In this document: piece by piece, positions 34,087 through 47,718 of the stretch
How positions within the stretch are numbered: position 1 is the first letter of the stretch
Layout: each line of letters opens with the position of its first letter
Assembly: GCA_948144175.1 (NCBI GenBank)
Contig: CANXME010002181.1
Span: 1,984,001-2,048,000, forward strand
Source of the DNA: Closterium sp. NIES-65
Lineage: Eukaryota > Streptophyta > Zygnematophyceae > Desmidiales > Closteriaceae
Reading direction: 5' to 3'
Length of the DNA: 64,000 bases
The notes under the pieces: model-generated
Seen by the model: the letters and a program-made list of their open reading frames with translations, nothing else
What the model was told of the DNA's origin: nothing
Database searches by the model: none
Position numbers and translations under genes: made by a program

Positions 34087-35595
34087 GACTAGTTGTGCTA
34101 TTGGACGAGATGGCTGTGTCCAATGCCAGGTCCACACATATGAGGCTAGCAGTTTGACACCTTCGTTCGTGCAGACTGGTGGGCAACCTGCCTCAGGGCC
34201 TGGCTTGGTCCAACGCCAGCCCTTGTTCATGCCCAACATACATCCTCATTCTCAAATCGGTTTGCCTTGGTGTCACCACATGTAGGAACTCTCAGTTGAG
34301 CACATCTACTCTGCCGTGTATGCTGATGTCCCTATTCCCTTGACGATACTCACAGAAGAGTGAGGTTGATGAGATTGCCGATGGTGGATGGAATAGACCC
34401 ACTCAGAGCGTTGTTTTCCATACGTCTGAAAAAACAAAGTGAGAACGGCTTTATTTAGTGAGAAACAGGCATGATTACTAGAAAAAATAAAAAGATGAAA
34501 GTAGCCAAAAACACGTTCCCACTATCTCAAATAAAAGTTTTGTTTCTCAATAATCACCTAGACAGATTTGAAACAGCAAATTTTGAGACTTGACGGATGG
34601 AACAGATACATTCAAACTGTTGCTATCATTCACATCAGGGCACCACACTATTGTTACAAGAAACAGCAGAAAACAAAAGATAGGAGAGGGCCGAACGGCG
34701 TCATTAAGGGAAGGTCATCATAGGAGAAAGACATGCTAGATTACGATCGTTTCACGATCTGTCCATTCTACTAGGTAACTTTTGGTGTGATTGCAGCATG
34801 AAAAATCTTTCTACACTTCAGCGTTGACCCTCCAACAATAGCCAAGGCGATATTTGAAATGTATAGAACTTTACGGGAATGGGCTCTATTCCCAGTCTTA
34901 CGCAAACATGCAAACATGTTCATATACGATTTTTAGAGCAATTTTCACTAACTTCAATTAGGGTTTTCCAACTTCTTAAAATGTATGACGACACTTTTTC
35001 CAATACAACTTCTTCTCTCTCTAGCCATGGCTGCAAGCCTTGTGTTATAAAGGTATACAGAGCCTAGTCCTAGGCAATTTCTCATTTTCTACATCTCTTC
35101 GTAAAGTTTAGGACCTTAGGCCTAAGGGGCATGTCAGCACATGGAGGCTTGAATTGGTCTGGCTCATATTCTGCTTATGGAGGTTGTGTACTCTGTGGCA
35201 CAATAACACGACCTAAGATGGTCACGTTTAAAGCCCGATCCATGAAAATCTAGCTGATTGGGTGCGGTGACCTCAGAGTCGTACGGGCCATGCCCATCAG
35301 GTTGGCATGAGCAGAGTACCCTGCCCTGATTGTTATTTTAAGGTTCAGGTTGGTTCGTTCTTTGATACAAGAATCGCATCAACGTATTTTGGCTCAATAT
35401 GACTTTAGTTCTCGTTGAAACTTCTCAGCACTAACAAACGTTGAGCTCCAATCCGCACAGCCTATCCCCTAACCCTCCTCCCAGCAACCACGATTCGTCA
35501 TGTTTTGCTTATGTGTAGCTTTTATGTTGATACAGCTCTCATTAAATTCTTGTTTGTGCTGGCAGATATCTAATTCCTTCCATGACCGAGTGCAA
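34087..35595. other. No recognisable gene, copy 2
   Basis: Counterpart of 1331-2839; nothing coding or structured was identified. Confidence 0.6.
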
Positions 35596-37236
35596 ATATA
35601 TTCCCTCCTCCCCTCCCCCTTCCCCCCGGCTTTGCACCTGCTTCTCTCCTACACCCACGTACGTCTGTACTATCGATGCACTGCACGGACTCGCTCCCCA
35701 GAGCAAGGGCGACTTTTAAGTCGACTCAAAACTCGTCTCAACCCCACAGCAGGGGCGCACTGCTCACCAAGGGCCAAAATTTTATCCCCTCCCCTCCCAT
35801 ACCATCCCTTCCCCCGCCCGTCTTCCCCAACCAGCTCCGCACCTGCTTCTCCAACACCGACTTCTGCCCTCCCTCCGACTCACGCCCTAACAACACCATT
35901 CCCCACATCCCTCGCATATGTGCTGGTTATCCTTTCTTGCGGCAGACGTGCGTGAGAGGCCAGCAAAGCTGGTTGAGGCTGACGGGTGTCCCGTTGGGAC
36001 TTTTTAGGAGGGACGAGCAGAGGGAGAAGGAGGTGGGTTCAGAGTGGGTAGTGGGAATGTGGGATGAAGCGGGATGGACTTTCTACAACATCCGATCTCC
36101 TCTGCACCCCCCTTCGCCATCACTCACTGGCACTGCCTCTCTTTCACCCACCTCACTGCCCTTTCCCTCTGTCTCATCTGCGCCTTCTTCAGAGGCACCT
36201 CACCTCCCACATTCTCTCGCCACGTTTCAGCACAGATTCAGTTTTACATCGCCATTTCTCTGATATCCACCTCCACTTCCATCCCCTATACCAGCGTCTG
36301 CCTCGCTGCGTGGACTTGGCCCCCCATAGCACGGACGCACTACTCACTCCTTTCCCCATACCCTCTTCCTCCCCTCTCCTTCTCCTCCACTTTCCCCCCA
36401 GTTCCGCACTCCTACACCAACGTCTGCCCCACAAATATGTGCCTCCACGGTGGTGGCTCATTGCGATCACCATGCAGTGTTCTTTCCTCTTCCCTTTCCA
36501 CCTCCTGTCTTACCACCAGCTCCGCTCGACACCTGCTTCTCCTGCACTGGCTTCTGCCTCTATCGACACCGTCTCCCACTTCCCTCTCATAAGGAACTGT
36601 GCTGTTTACCCTTTCCCCCCTCTCCCATGCACCCCCCCCCCTCTCCACCCTCCGCTCCCCCCTTCAGCTCGGCACCTGCTTCTCCCGCACCAACTTGTGC
36701 TTCACCGACTCCCACTCCTATGGCGAGGTACAATATGCTGACGTGGAGGTGCGAGGGAGGCTGCAGGCGAAGCAGGGCGAGGCAGGGCTGCTGGGTGCCC
36801 CGTGGCGGTTTTTGAGGGCAGACGAGCGTAGGGGCGAGCAGAGGAAGAAGGAGGTGGGAGAAGAGAAGGTGGTGAGGGGGACGTCGGTCTATCATGGTTC
36901 ACCAATAGGTCACTAGTAGCGAGGCTGCTGGGTGCCGGCAGTTTTCTTTCTCAAGGACGAGCAGTGGGAGAAGGAGGTGTATCGTGGGTTGCTTATGGAT
37001 CATTAGCAGCTCACTCTCAGGTCAGTCAGGTGACTTTCAGGTGGTTGAGCTGTGTTTGAGGTGGATCCAGGAGAGGCTAAATGCCATGGTGGTGTTCTCA
37101 AGGTCTCTCCATCTTTGCTTCATGCCCTGCGATTGCCTTGTATCTGAGTGTCCTGCACTTGCAACTTCAACGTCGCCTCCCCCATCCCCTTCCCCATCCA
37201 CATCCCCATTAATACCCCCCCCTCCCCAGGTGCATT
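35596..37236. repeat. CT-rich degenerate repeat field, copy 2
   Basis: Counterpart of 2840-4480, with the same QL(R/G)TCFS blocks near 35835 and 36665. Confidence 0.6.
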
Positions 37237-37613
37237 AGTGCAGCACCCACCTACCTGTCTCTCTACCTCTGGCCTCCCTCCCCCCTAATCCACACCCACC
37301 AGGGTGTGCATAGTGGTCAGTAACCTGCCTCTACCGAATCAGGTCTGTGCTCTCAGTTGTCGCCTGGCTTGCCACCCCTGCAATGTGGAGAAGCCTTTTC
37401 CTTGATCTCACAACCCCTTATTCGCCTCACCACAGCATCACAGCATCACAGCATCGCCCCATCATCTCATTCCCCATCATCTCATTACCCCATCATACCC
37501 CACCATGACCGTGCATTGCCTTCGGCCCTCACTGCAATGGTTGGTGTGAGGAGCTATGGTGTGCACATCTCCTCATTCCCTTCTTCTCCATCATTCCCTC
37601 ACGCTTCGCCAAG

Positions 37614-40289
37614 CCATCAATTTCGACTGCCGACGTCAACAATTCTCCCCGCACGGCTGACCATCCGCGACCACGCCTTACCGTGAATCTGGCCGAGCTC
37701 ATTGAAGGGCTGTACGATGATGCCATCGACAAGTTCAAGAGTCAATGGCAGGCGCGGTTTCCGTGGCTGCAAATCACAAAAACCACCTCAGGCTTGCCTG
37801 CCTTCAAGTGTACTGTGTGTGCAGCTTATGCAGGCGACGGAGGCAAGTGCGGGAGACGCGGCAAAGGAGCCACGGACTTGCAGACCCAGTCGTTCCGTAA
37901 ACACGCGGGCACGGCGAAGCACAAGCTGGCGATGGCGAGACAAACAGCAGTGCAGGAGTGCGGAGCGAGGCAGCCGCAGATCGACCAACATCGCGGCACC
38001 ACGGACGGAGAGCAGTCGCGCGTCGTCGCCCTTCTCGACTCCCTGCTGTTCATCAGCAGGTCCGATGCGCTGATGGGGATGTGGGTGAAGCTTGTCCGTT
38101 ACCTGGCGGAGAAGGGCGTGCCTGGCTTCCCGAAGAAGGGCTATGGCACCTACTATACCACGTAAGTGCAATTGCCGGATGTTATTTGGTGCAATTTCCT
38201 GATCCTGTTTGACGCCTTTCCTGTCTGTTTGATCCTGGAGTTAATGTGCAAACTGCTGTCACTGCATGCAGATACGGTTTCGGGGAGCTGACGCAAGCGA
38301 CTGCGACATGGCTGCAGACCACGCAGCTGGAACACGTTCTGGCGTCGCCCTTCGTCGGCATCGCAATCGACGAGAGCACGGATAGGTGCAGCGGGAAGCA
38401 CCTGATCCTCTTCATCTCGTTCATCCGTGACTACAAGCTGGTCACGGAGTTCATGGCTCTTCTTACCGTGGAGAAGGCCGATGCAGCTTCCCTCCTCAGC
38501 GTTCTGTTGTCACACCTGCAGGCTGTCGGAGTCGACCTTCAGCGCATTACGGGGATCAGCACCGACGGTGCCAATGTCATGATGGGCAGCAGGTCCGGCC
38601 TCACCACACGCCTCCGACTCCGCATCCCCCATCTCGTGTCTTCTCACTGTATCGCGCACAGGTATGTGTGGTTGTTTGTGGTTTTCAGTTGTGTTTACCG
38701 TCTTTACGAGTGCTTCTTTGTCCATGTACTAATGATGTTTACCATCTTGTGTTCAGGGAGGCCCTCGCGGCCAAAACGGCGGCCGAGAAGGTTCCAGCCT
38801 TCAATGTCATCGACTCGGTGATTCGCACCGTGGCAGAGTATCTCGGCCGTTCGGGACCGTGGCATCAACGGTTCATGGGGCTCCAGGAAGTCTTCGCGTC
38901 AACCTCTCTTGAGCTCCAGGGCATTCATTCCATCCGGTGGCTTTCGCGTGGCGACGCAGTGCTCAGGCTTGTCGCGGTGCTGCCGGCACTCATTGTGATG
39001 CTCAAGGAGTGGGACGCGGACCTCTATGCTCTGGTTACGAGCTACAGGTTTCATTTCCTGCTCTTCTTTATTGCAGATGTGCTTGAGCAGCTCAACATCC
39101 TGAACCGGGTGTTCCAGCAGAAGGAGGTGAGTTTGCCTGTAGCTGAGTGTTGATGTTGTGATGTATGTTTGTTATCTTTTAACAACCACTAATTATAGTG
39201 TTTTTGTTTTCTGTCCAGCTTGACTATGCCGGCGTGGCTGCCCAGATCAAGCGCACAACCTCCCACATCGAGAGCCGCTACGTTGATTGCGGCGACGACT
39301 TCGGTGGCGGGGTGAGCGAGCGGCTGTCCCCCTTCATCGCGCGCTATGGGGCACCTCGAAACCGGGAGGTGACAGTTGAAGGCATTGACTCGGACGGCCG
39401 CCCAGCACACTTCACATTCGAGCTGCATGAGGACAAGGTGGAGGGCTTCGAAGGGCCTGGGAGCCATGACGACTGCGTGGCGCTCTGCACGGAGTTCGCG
39501 GAGGTGATTGTTCACCAACTCGAGCATCGCCTAGGTGACCTGGATGGGATGTCCGGCGTGAAGCTGTTCCTGCCGGACGAGTACCCGCTAGATCGAGCCG
39601 AGAGGAAACGGCGGTGCCTTCAGTGGCTTCAGTCGCTGGTCACCTTGTTCAAGGCCGACCTGACGGAGGAGATCGTGCCAGGTAAGCCTTATCATCCTGC
39701 ATCTTATGCTCTGCGTCTGTACTGTGCGATGCATGCTTCCTTGTATGTGTTTAATCTTCCCGCTCTGTTTGTTTACTCATTGCAATCTGCCGTTCACCCA
39801 ATCCCGCCAGGAGTCAACAAGCGCCGTGCAGAGAAGGAGCTGCGCATGTTTACATCAGTGCTTGCAGCCTCTACCAAGGGTGAGCGCAGTTTCCACGCGG
39901 GCCTCACAGCAATGCTCAAGACGCTGGACTGGCGGGACAACTACCCCAACCTCGTTCATCTGTGGGTGGCGGTAGCTGTCCTGCCGCTGAGCACCGTGGA
40001 GTGCGAGCGGGGGTTCTCGAGGCAGAACATTATCAAGTCGTGGAAGAGAGGCGTCCTGAAGGATGCTCGGCTGGGCGACCTCATGTGCATGAGCCTCATG
40101 GACTACGAACCCAAGTGGGATGAGATCCTGACGATCTGGAGGGCCTACAAGAAGCGCAAGCCCCACAGCAACGCTTGTATCCCGCCTGCAGGAAAGCAGC
40201 AGAAGGAGGCCTTGGAGGCAGAGGAGGTGATGGAAGTAGAAGACGTAGAGCAGGATGATGAGGCATCCGATGATGATGATGGATTTTGA
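37614..40289 (+). CDS. hAT-superfamily transposase-like protein, five recognised exons, copy 2
   Basis: Exons are 37614-38161, 38272-38661, 38757-39126, 39219-39681 and 39811-40289. The predicted protein is the same as in copy 1. The single difference found (G at 38720, A at 5964) lies in the second intron. Zinc-finger Cys/His residues, both catalytic-type Asp residues and the C-terminal ECERGFS block are all present. As in copy 1, no ATG is in frame at the left end, so a first exon is probably missing from this model. Confidence 0.85.
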
Positions 40290-40582
40290 TGAGTAGTAGC
40301 CTAGAGTAGATAGGATAGGATATGACCTCTGTAGCTGCTAGTTTTGACTCTTGACTGTTATGTGCCAGCAGTAGTATGTATGTACTATGTAGTGTAGGCC
40401 AGCTGTGCGTAGTACAACACCTCAGACTCTGGTATGTGCTGGACTCTGAAGGCGTCAGACTTTTTTTATAGGTTGCTCTGAAGTTTCAGCCTTTTTTCTA
40501 AACAAACTCTGACCAAAACAGACTAACAGAGTGTACCAACTCTGACCAATCAGACAGGGAAAAAACGAATCTGAGGGCCTGG
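40290..40582. other. 3' flank of the hAT-like gene, copy 2
   Basis: Counterpart of 7534-7826; no gene, and no transposon end was found. Confidence 0.5.
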
Positions 40583-40766
40583 TGCAAGGCAAGCAATAAC
40601 AGAGATCACACAACCGAGAAACAACTACCGTCTGTGCAAGCAATAACAGAGATCACACTACCGTACCAAGAAACAAAAAAGGTCGATGCAAGGCAAGCAA
40701 GAACAGAGATAACACTACCAAGAAGAAAAGGAAAAGTCGGTGCAAGGCATGCAAGATGAGAGACCA
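40583..40766. repeat. 53-bp tandem repeat, four units, copy 2
   Basis: Counterpart of 7827-8010. Confidence 0.75.
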
Positions 40767-40800
40767 CACTACAAGTCCCAGAACAGTCCCATCCACTCAT

Positions 40801-43800
40801 TCACCTCCCCTGGCAGCAGCTTCACTCCCCTGGCAGCAGCTTCACTCCCCTGCCAGCAGCTTCACTCCCCTGGCAGCAGCTTCACTCCCCTGGCAGCAGC
40901 TTCACTCCCCTGGCAGCAGCTTCACTCCCCTGCCAGCAGCTTCACTCCCCTGGCAGCAGCTTCACTCCCCTGGCAGCAGCTTCACTCCCCTGGCAGCAGC
41001 TTCACTCCCCTGCCAGCAGCTTCACTCCCCTGGCAGCAGCTTCACTCCCCTGGCAGCAGCTTCACTCCCCTGGCAGCAGCTTCACTCCCCTGCCAGCAGC
41101 TTCACTCCCCTGGCAGCAGCTTCACTCCCCTGGCAGCAGCTTCACTCCCCTGCCAGCAGCTTCACTCCCCTGCCAGCAGCTTCACTCCCCTGGCAGCAGC
41201 TTCACTCCCCTGGCAGCAGCTTCACTCCCCTGGCAGCAGCTTCACTCCCCTGGCAGCAGCTTCACTCCCCTGGCAGCAGCTTCACTCCCCTGGCAGCAGC
41301 TTCACTCCCCTGCCAACAGCTTCACTCCCCTGGCAGCAGCTTCACTCCCCTGCCAGCAGCTTCACTCCCCTGGCAGCAGCTTCACTCCCCTGGCAGCAGC
41401 TTCACTCCCCTGCCAGCAGCTTCACTCCCCTGGCAGCAGCTTCACTCCCCTGGCAGCAGCTTCACTCCCCGGGCAGCAGCTTCACTCCCCTGGCAACAGC
41501 TTCACTCCCCTGGTAGCAGCTTCACTCCCCTGGCAGCAGCTTCACTCCCCTGGCAGCAGCTTCACTCCCCTGGCAGCAGCTTCACTCCCCTGGCAGCAGC
41601 TTCACTCCCCTGGCAGCAGCTTCACTCCCTTGGCAGCAGCTTCACTCCCCTGGCAGCAGCTTCACTCCCCTGCCAGCAGCTTCACTCCCCTGCCAGCAGC
41701 TTCACTCCCCTGGCAGCAGCTTCACTCCCCTGCCAGCAGCTTCACTCCCCTGGCAGCAGCTTCACTCCCCTGGCAGCAGCTTCACTCCCCTGCCAGCAGC
41801 TTCACTCCCCTGCCAGCAGCTTCACTCCCCTGGCAGCAGCTTCACTCCCCTGGCAGCAGCTTCACTACCCTGCCAGCAGCTTCACTGCCCTGCCAGCAGC
41901 TTCACTCCCCTGCCAGCAGCTTCACTCCCTTGGCAGCAGCTTCACTCCCCTAGCAGCAGCTTCACTCCCCTGGCAGCAGCTTCACTCTCCTGGCAGCAGC
42001 TTCACTCCCCTGGCAGCAGCTTCACTCCCCTGGCAGCAGCTTCACTCCCCTGCCAGCAGCTTCACTCCCCTGGCAGCAGCTTCACTCCCCTGGCAGCAGC
42101 TTCACTCCCCTGGCAGCAGCTTCACTCCCCTGGCAGCAGCTTCACTCCCCTGCCAGCAGCTTCACTCCCCTGCCAGCAGCTTAACTCCCCTGGCAGCAGC
42201 TTCACTCCCCTGCCAGCAGCTTCACTCCCCTGCCAGCAGCTTCACTCCCCTGCCAGCAGCTTCACTCCCCTGGCAGCAGCTTCCCTCCCCTGGCAGCAGC
42301 TTCCCTCCCCTGGCAGCAGCTTCACTCCCCTGGCAGCAGCTTCACTCCCCTGGCAGCAGCTTCACTCCCCTGCCAGCAGCTTCACTCCCCTGCCAGCAGC
42401 TTCACTCCCCTGGCAGCAGCTTCACTCCCCTGGCAGCAGCTTCACTCCCCTGGCAGCAGCTTCACTCCCCTGGCAGCAGCTTCACTCCCTTAGCAGCAGC
42501 TTCACTCCCCTGGCAGCAGCTTCACTCCCCTGGCAGCAGCTTCACTCCCCTGGCAGCAGCTTCATTCCCCTGCCAGCAGCTTCACTCCCCTGGCAGCAGC
42601 TTCACTCCCCTGGCAGCAGCTTCACTCCCCTGGCAGCAGCTTCACTCCCCTGGCAACAGCTTCACTCCCCTGCCAGCAGCCTCACTCCCCTGCCAGCAGC
42701 TTCACTCCCCTGCCAGCAGCCTCACTCCCCTGCCAGCAGCTTCACTCCCCTGCCAGCAGCTTCACTCCCCTGGCAGCAGCTTCACTCCCCTGGCAGCAGC
42801 TTCACTCCCCTGCCAGCAGTTTCACTCCCCTGCCAGCAGCTTCACTCCCCTGCCAGCAGCTGCACTCCCCTGGCAGCAGCTTCACTCCCCTGGCAGCAGC
42901 TTCACTCCCCTGCCAGCAGCTTCACTCCCCTGGCAGCAGCTTCACTCCCCTGGCAGCAGCTTCACTCCCCTGCCAGCAGCTTCACTCCCCTGGCAGCAGC
43001 TTCACTCCCCTGGCAGCAGCTTCACTCCCCTGGCAGCAGCTTCACTCCCCTGCCAGCAGCTTCACTCCCCTGCCAGCAGCTTCACTCCCCTGCCAGCAGC
43101 TTCACTCCCCTGCCAGCAGCTTCACTCCCCTGGCAGCAGCTTCACTCCCCTGGCAGCAGCTTCACTCCCCTGGCAGCAGCTTCACTCCCCTGGCAGCAGC
43201 TTCACTCCCCTGCCAGCAGCTTCACTCCCCCTGCCAGCAGCTTCACTCCCCTGCCAGCAGCTTCACTCCCCTGCCAGCAGCTTCACTCCCCTGCCAGCAG
43301 CTTCACTCCACTGGCAACAGCTTCACTCCCCTGGCAGCAGCTTCACTCCCCTGGTAGCAGCTTCACTCCCCTGGCAGCAGCTTCACTTCCCTGGCAGCAG
43401 CTTCACTCCCCTGGCAGCAGCTTCACTTCCCTGGCAGCAGCTTCACTCCCCTGGCAGCAGCTTCACTCCCCTGCCAGCAGCTTCACTCCCCTGCCAGCAG
43501 CTTCACTCCCCTGGCAGCAGCTTCACTCCCCTGCCAGCAGCTTCACTCCCCTGCCAGCAGCTTCACTCCCCTGCAGCTTCACTCCCCTGCCAGCAGTTTC
43601 ACTCCCCTGCCAGCAGCTTCACTCCCCTGGCAGCAGCTGCACTCCCCTGGCAGCAGCTTCACTCCCCTGGCAGCAGCTTCACTCCCCTGCCAGCAGCTTC
43701 ACTCCCCTGGCAGCAGCTTCACTCCCCTGGCAGCAGCTTCACTCCCCTGGCAGCAGCTTCACTCCCCTGCCAGCAGCTTCACTCCCCTGCCAGCAGCTTC

Positions 43801-46800
43801 ACTCCCCTGCCAGCAGCTTCACTCCCCTGGCAGCAGCTTCACTCCCCTGCCAGCAGCTTCACTCCCCTGGCAGCAGCTTCACTCCCTTGGCAGCAACTTC
43901 ACTCCCCTGGTAGCAGTTTCACTCCCCTGGCAGCAGCTTCACTCCCCTGGCAGCAGCTTCACTCCCCTGCCAGCAGCTTCACTCCCCTGGCAGCAACTTC
44001 ACTCCCCTGGTAGCAGTTTCACTCCCCTGGCAGCAGCTTCACTCCCCTGGCAGCAGCTTCACTCCCCTGCCAGCAGCTTCACTCCCCTGGCAGCAGCTTC
44101 ACTCCCCTGGTAGCAGTTTCACTCCCCTGGCAGCAGCTTCACTCCCCTGCCAGCAGCTTCACTCCCCTGCCAGCAGCTTCACTCCCCTGCCAGCAGCTTC
44201 ACTCCCCTGCCAGCAGCTTCACTCCCCTGCCAGCAGCTTCACTCCCCTGCCAGCAGCTTCACTCCCCTGCCAGCAGCTTCACTCCCCTGCCAGCAGCTTC
44301 ACTCCCCTGCCAGCAGCTTCACTTCCCTGCCAGCAGCTTCACTCCCCTGCCAGCAGCTTCACTCCCCTGCCAGCAGCTTCACTCCCCTGCCAGCAGCTTC
44401 ACTCCCCTGCCAGCAGCTTCACTCCCCTGGCAGCAGCTTCACTCCCCTGGCAGCAGCTTCACTCCCCTGGCAGCAGCTTCACTCCCCTGGCAGCAGCTTC
44501 ACTCCCCTGCCAGCAGCTTCACTCCCCTGCCAGCAGTTTCACTCCCCTGCCAGCAGCTTCACTCCCCTGCCAGCAGCTGCACTCCCCTGGCAGCAGCTTC
44601 ACTCCCCTGGCAGCAGCTTCACTCCCCTGCCAGCAGCTTCACTCCCCTGGCAGCAGCTTCACTCCCCTGCCAGCAGCTTCACTCCCCTGCCAGCAGCTTC
44701 ACTCCCCTGGCAGCAGCTTCACTCCTCTGGCAGCAGCTTCACTCCCCTGGCAGCAGCTTCACTCCCCTGGCAGCAGCTTCACTCCCCTGGCAGCAGCTTC
44801 ACTCCCCTGGCAGCAGCTTCACTCCCCTGCCAGCAGCTTCACTCCCCCTGCCAGCAGCTGCACTCCCCTGGCAGCAGCTTCACTCCCCTGCCAGCAGCTT
44901 CACTCCCCCTGCCAGCAGCTTCACTCCCCTGCCAGCAGCTTCACTCCCCTGGCAACAGCTTCACTCCCCTGGCAGCAGCTTCACTCCCCTGGTAGCAGCT
45001 TCACTCCCCTGGCAGCAGCTTCACTTCCCTGGCAGCAGCTTCACTCCCCTGGCAGCAGCTTCACTCCCCTGCCAGCAGCTTCACTCCCCTGCCAGCAGCT
45101 TCACTCCCCTGCCAGCAGCTTCACTCCCCTGGCAGCAGCTTCACTCCCCTGGCAGCAGCTTCACTCCCCTGCCAGCAGCTTCACTCCCCTGGCAGCAGCT
45201 TCACTCCCCTGGCAACAGCTTCACTCCCCTGCCAGCAGCTTCACTCCCCTGCCAGCAGCTTCACTCCCCTGGCAGCAGCTTCACTCCTCTGGCAGCAGCT
45301 TCACTCCCCTGGCAGCAGCTTCACTCCCCTGCCAGCAGCTTCACTCCCCTGGCAGCAGCTTCACTCCCCTGGCAGCAGCTTCACTCCCCTGCCAGCAGCT
45401 TCACTCCCCTGCCAGCAGCTGCACTCCCCTGGCAGCAGCTTCACTCCCCTGGCAGCAGCTTCACTCCCCTGGCAGCAGCTTCACTCCCCTGCCAGCAGCT
45501 TCACTCCCCTGCCAGCAGCTTCACTCCCCTGCCAGCAGCTTCACTCCCCTGGCAGCAGCTTCACTCCCCTGCCAGCAGCTTCACTCCCCTGGCAGCAGCT
45601 TCACTCCCTTGGCAGCAACTTCACTCCCCTGGTAGCAGTTTCACTCCCCTGGCAGCAGCTTCACTCCCCTGGCAGCAGCTTCACTCCCCTGCCAGCAGCT
45701 TCACTCCCCTGGCAGCAACTTCACTCCCCTGGTAGCAGTTTCACTCCCCTGGCAGCAGCTTCACTCCCCTGGCAGCAGCTTCACTCCCCTGCCAGCAGCT
45801 TCACTCCCCTGGCAGCAGCTTCACTCCCCTGGTAGCAGTTTCACTCCCCTGGCAGCAGCTTCACTCCCCTGCCAGCAGCTTCACTCCCCTGCCAGCAGCT
45901 TCACTCCCCTGCCAGCAGCTTCACTCCCCTGCCAGCAGCTTCACTCCCCTGCCAGCAGCTTCACTCCCCTGCCAGCAGCTTCACTCCCCTGCCAGCAGCT
46001 TCACTCCCCTGCCAGCAGCTTCACTCCCCTGCCAGCAGCTTCACTTCCCTGCCAGCAGCTTCACTCCCCTGCCAGCAGCTTCACTCCCCTGCCAGCAGCT
46101 TCACTCCCCTGCCAGCAGCTTCACTCCCCTGCCAGCAGCTTCACTTCCCTGGCAGCAGCTTCACTCCCCTGCCAGCAGCTTCACTTCCCTGCCAGCAGCT
46201 TCACTCCCCTGCCAGCAGCTTCACTCCCCTGCCAGCAGCTTCACTCCCCTGCCAGCAGCTTCACTCCCCCTGCCAGCAGCTTCACTCCCCTGCCAGCAGC
46301 TTCACTCCCCTGGCAACAGCTTCACTCCCCTGGCAGCAGCTTCACTCCCCTGCCAGCAGCTTCACTCCCCTGCCAGCAGCTTCACTCCCCTGGCAGCAGC
46401 TTCACTCCCCTGCCAGCAGCTTCACTCCCCTGGCAGCAGCTTCACTCCCTTGGCAGCAACTTCACTCCCCTGGTAGCAGTTTCACTCCCCTGGCAGCAGC
46501 TTCACTCCCCTGGCAGCAGCTTCACTCCCCTGCCAGCAGCTTCACTCCCCTGGCAGCAACTTCACTCCCCTGGTAGCAGTTTCACTCCCCTGGCAGCAGC
46601 TTCACTCCCCTGGCAGCAGCTTCACTCCCCTGCCAGCAGCTTCACTCCCCTGGCAGCAGCTTCACTCCCCTGGTAGCAGTTTCACTCCCCTGGCAGCAGC
46701 TTCACTCCCCTGCCAGCAGCTTCACTCCCCTGCCAGCAGCTTCACTCCCCTGCCAGCAGCTTCACTCCCCTGCCAGCAGCTTCACTCCCCTGCCAGCAGC

Positions 46801-47018
46801 TTCACTCCCCTGCCAGCAGCTTCACTCCCCTGCCAGCAGCTTCACTCCCCTGCCAGCAGCTTCACTCCCCTGCCAGCAGCTTCACTCCCCTGCCAGCAGC
46901 TTCACTTCCCTGCCAGCAGCTTCACTCCCCTGCCAGCAGCTTCACTCCCCTGCCAGCAGCTTCACTCCCCTGCCAGCAGCTTCACTCCCCTGCCAGCAGC
47001 TTCACTTCCCTGCCACTG
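40801..47018. repeat. 6.2-kb minisatellite, 20-bp unit, copy 2
   Basis: Unit order and variant pattern match copy 1. Differences seen are three bases (TTC) present here and absent near 8424 in copy 1, and a unit near 41632 that reads CTTGGCAGCAG where copy 1 has CCTGGCAGAAG. The total length is 3 bp more than copy 1. Confidence 0.97.
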
Positions 47019-47718
47019 CCCTCCCACTGTCCTGCCACTGCCTGCAACTGCAGAGCTGGCGGGGGAGGGGGGGTGGGGAAACGAGGAAAAAGGGGAATGA
47101 CTTATGAGCGGAATGTGAGAGACAATGCCGTAGAGGCACGGCCCTGTGGGATGGAAGTTGGTATAGATGCAGATCCAGGGGGGACGGACGAGGGAGAAAG
47201 TGTTGTAGGGGCTAAAAATCTGTGACTCAGCGCAGGAGAAGCAGCGGATCTGGAACTGGAACTGGAGGGGAAAAGGGGGAGGAGGAGGGGGGTAATGAAG
47301 GGTAGAAAAGCGGGGAAATGGGAGGAACAGGTAGTGACTTAAGAGAGTAATGTGCTCGTTTGCGGTAGGGGCAGATATATGGGAGTCAGAAGGCGTTGGT
47401 GTAGGATCCACACCCGCGAGGCTGGGGGGGTTGGGATGTGAATGGGGGCTGGATGGAAAGACATAATCAAAGTATAAGAGGGTAGGGAAGGCATTTAAGA
47501 GACGATGGTGGAATGAGTCTTACACTGGCTGCAACCACCTCCTTAACGCACATGGCCTGCCCATCACCTTCCTCCAGCCATCCCCAGCCACTCTCACCCA
47601 CTCCTCACCAACTCTCAGCAACTCCCACCTCGGTGACACCCAGCTACTCAACCCAACCAAGCCCAATCCACCCACCCACCTCAGTCAGCTGCAAGCGAGC
47701 GCAAGGCAGCCAACCGAG
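47019..47718. other. Purine-rich spacer, copy 2
   Basis: Counterpart of 14260-14959. Confidence 0.5.
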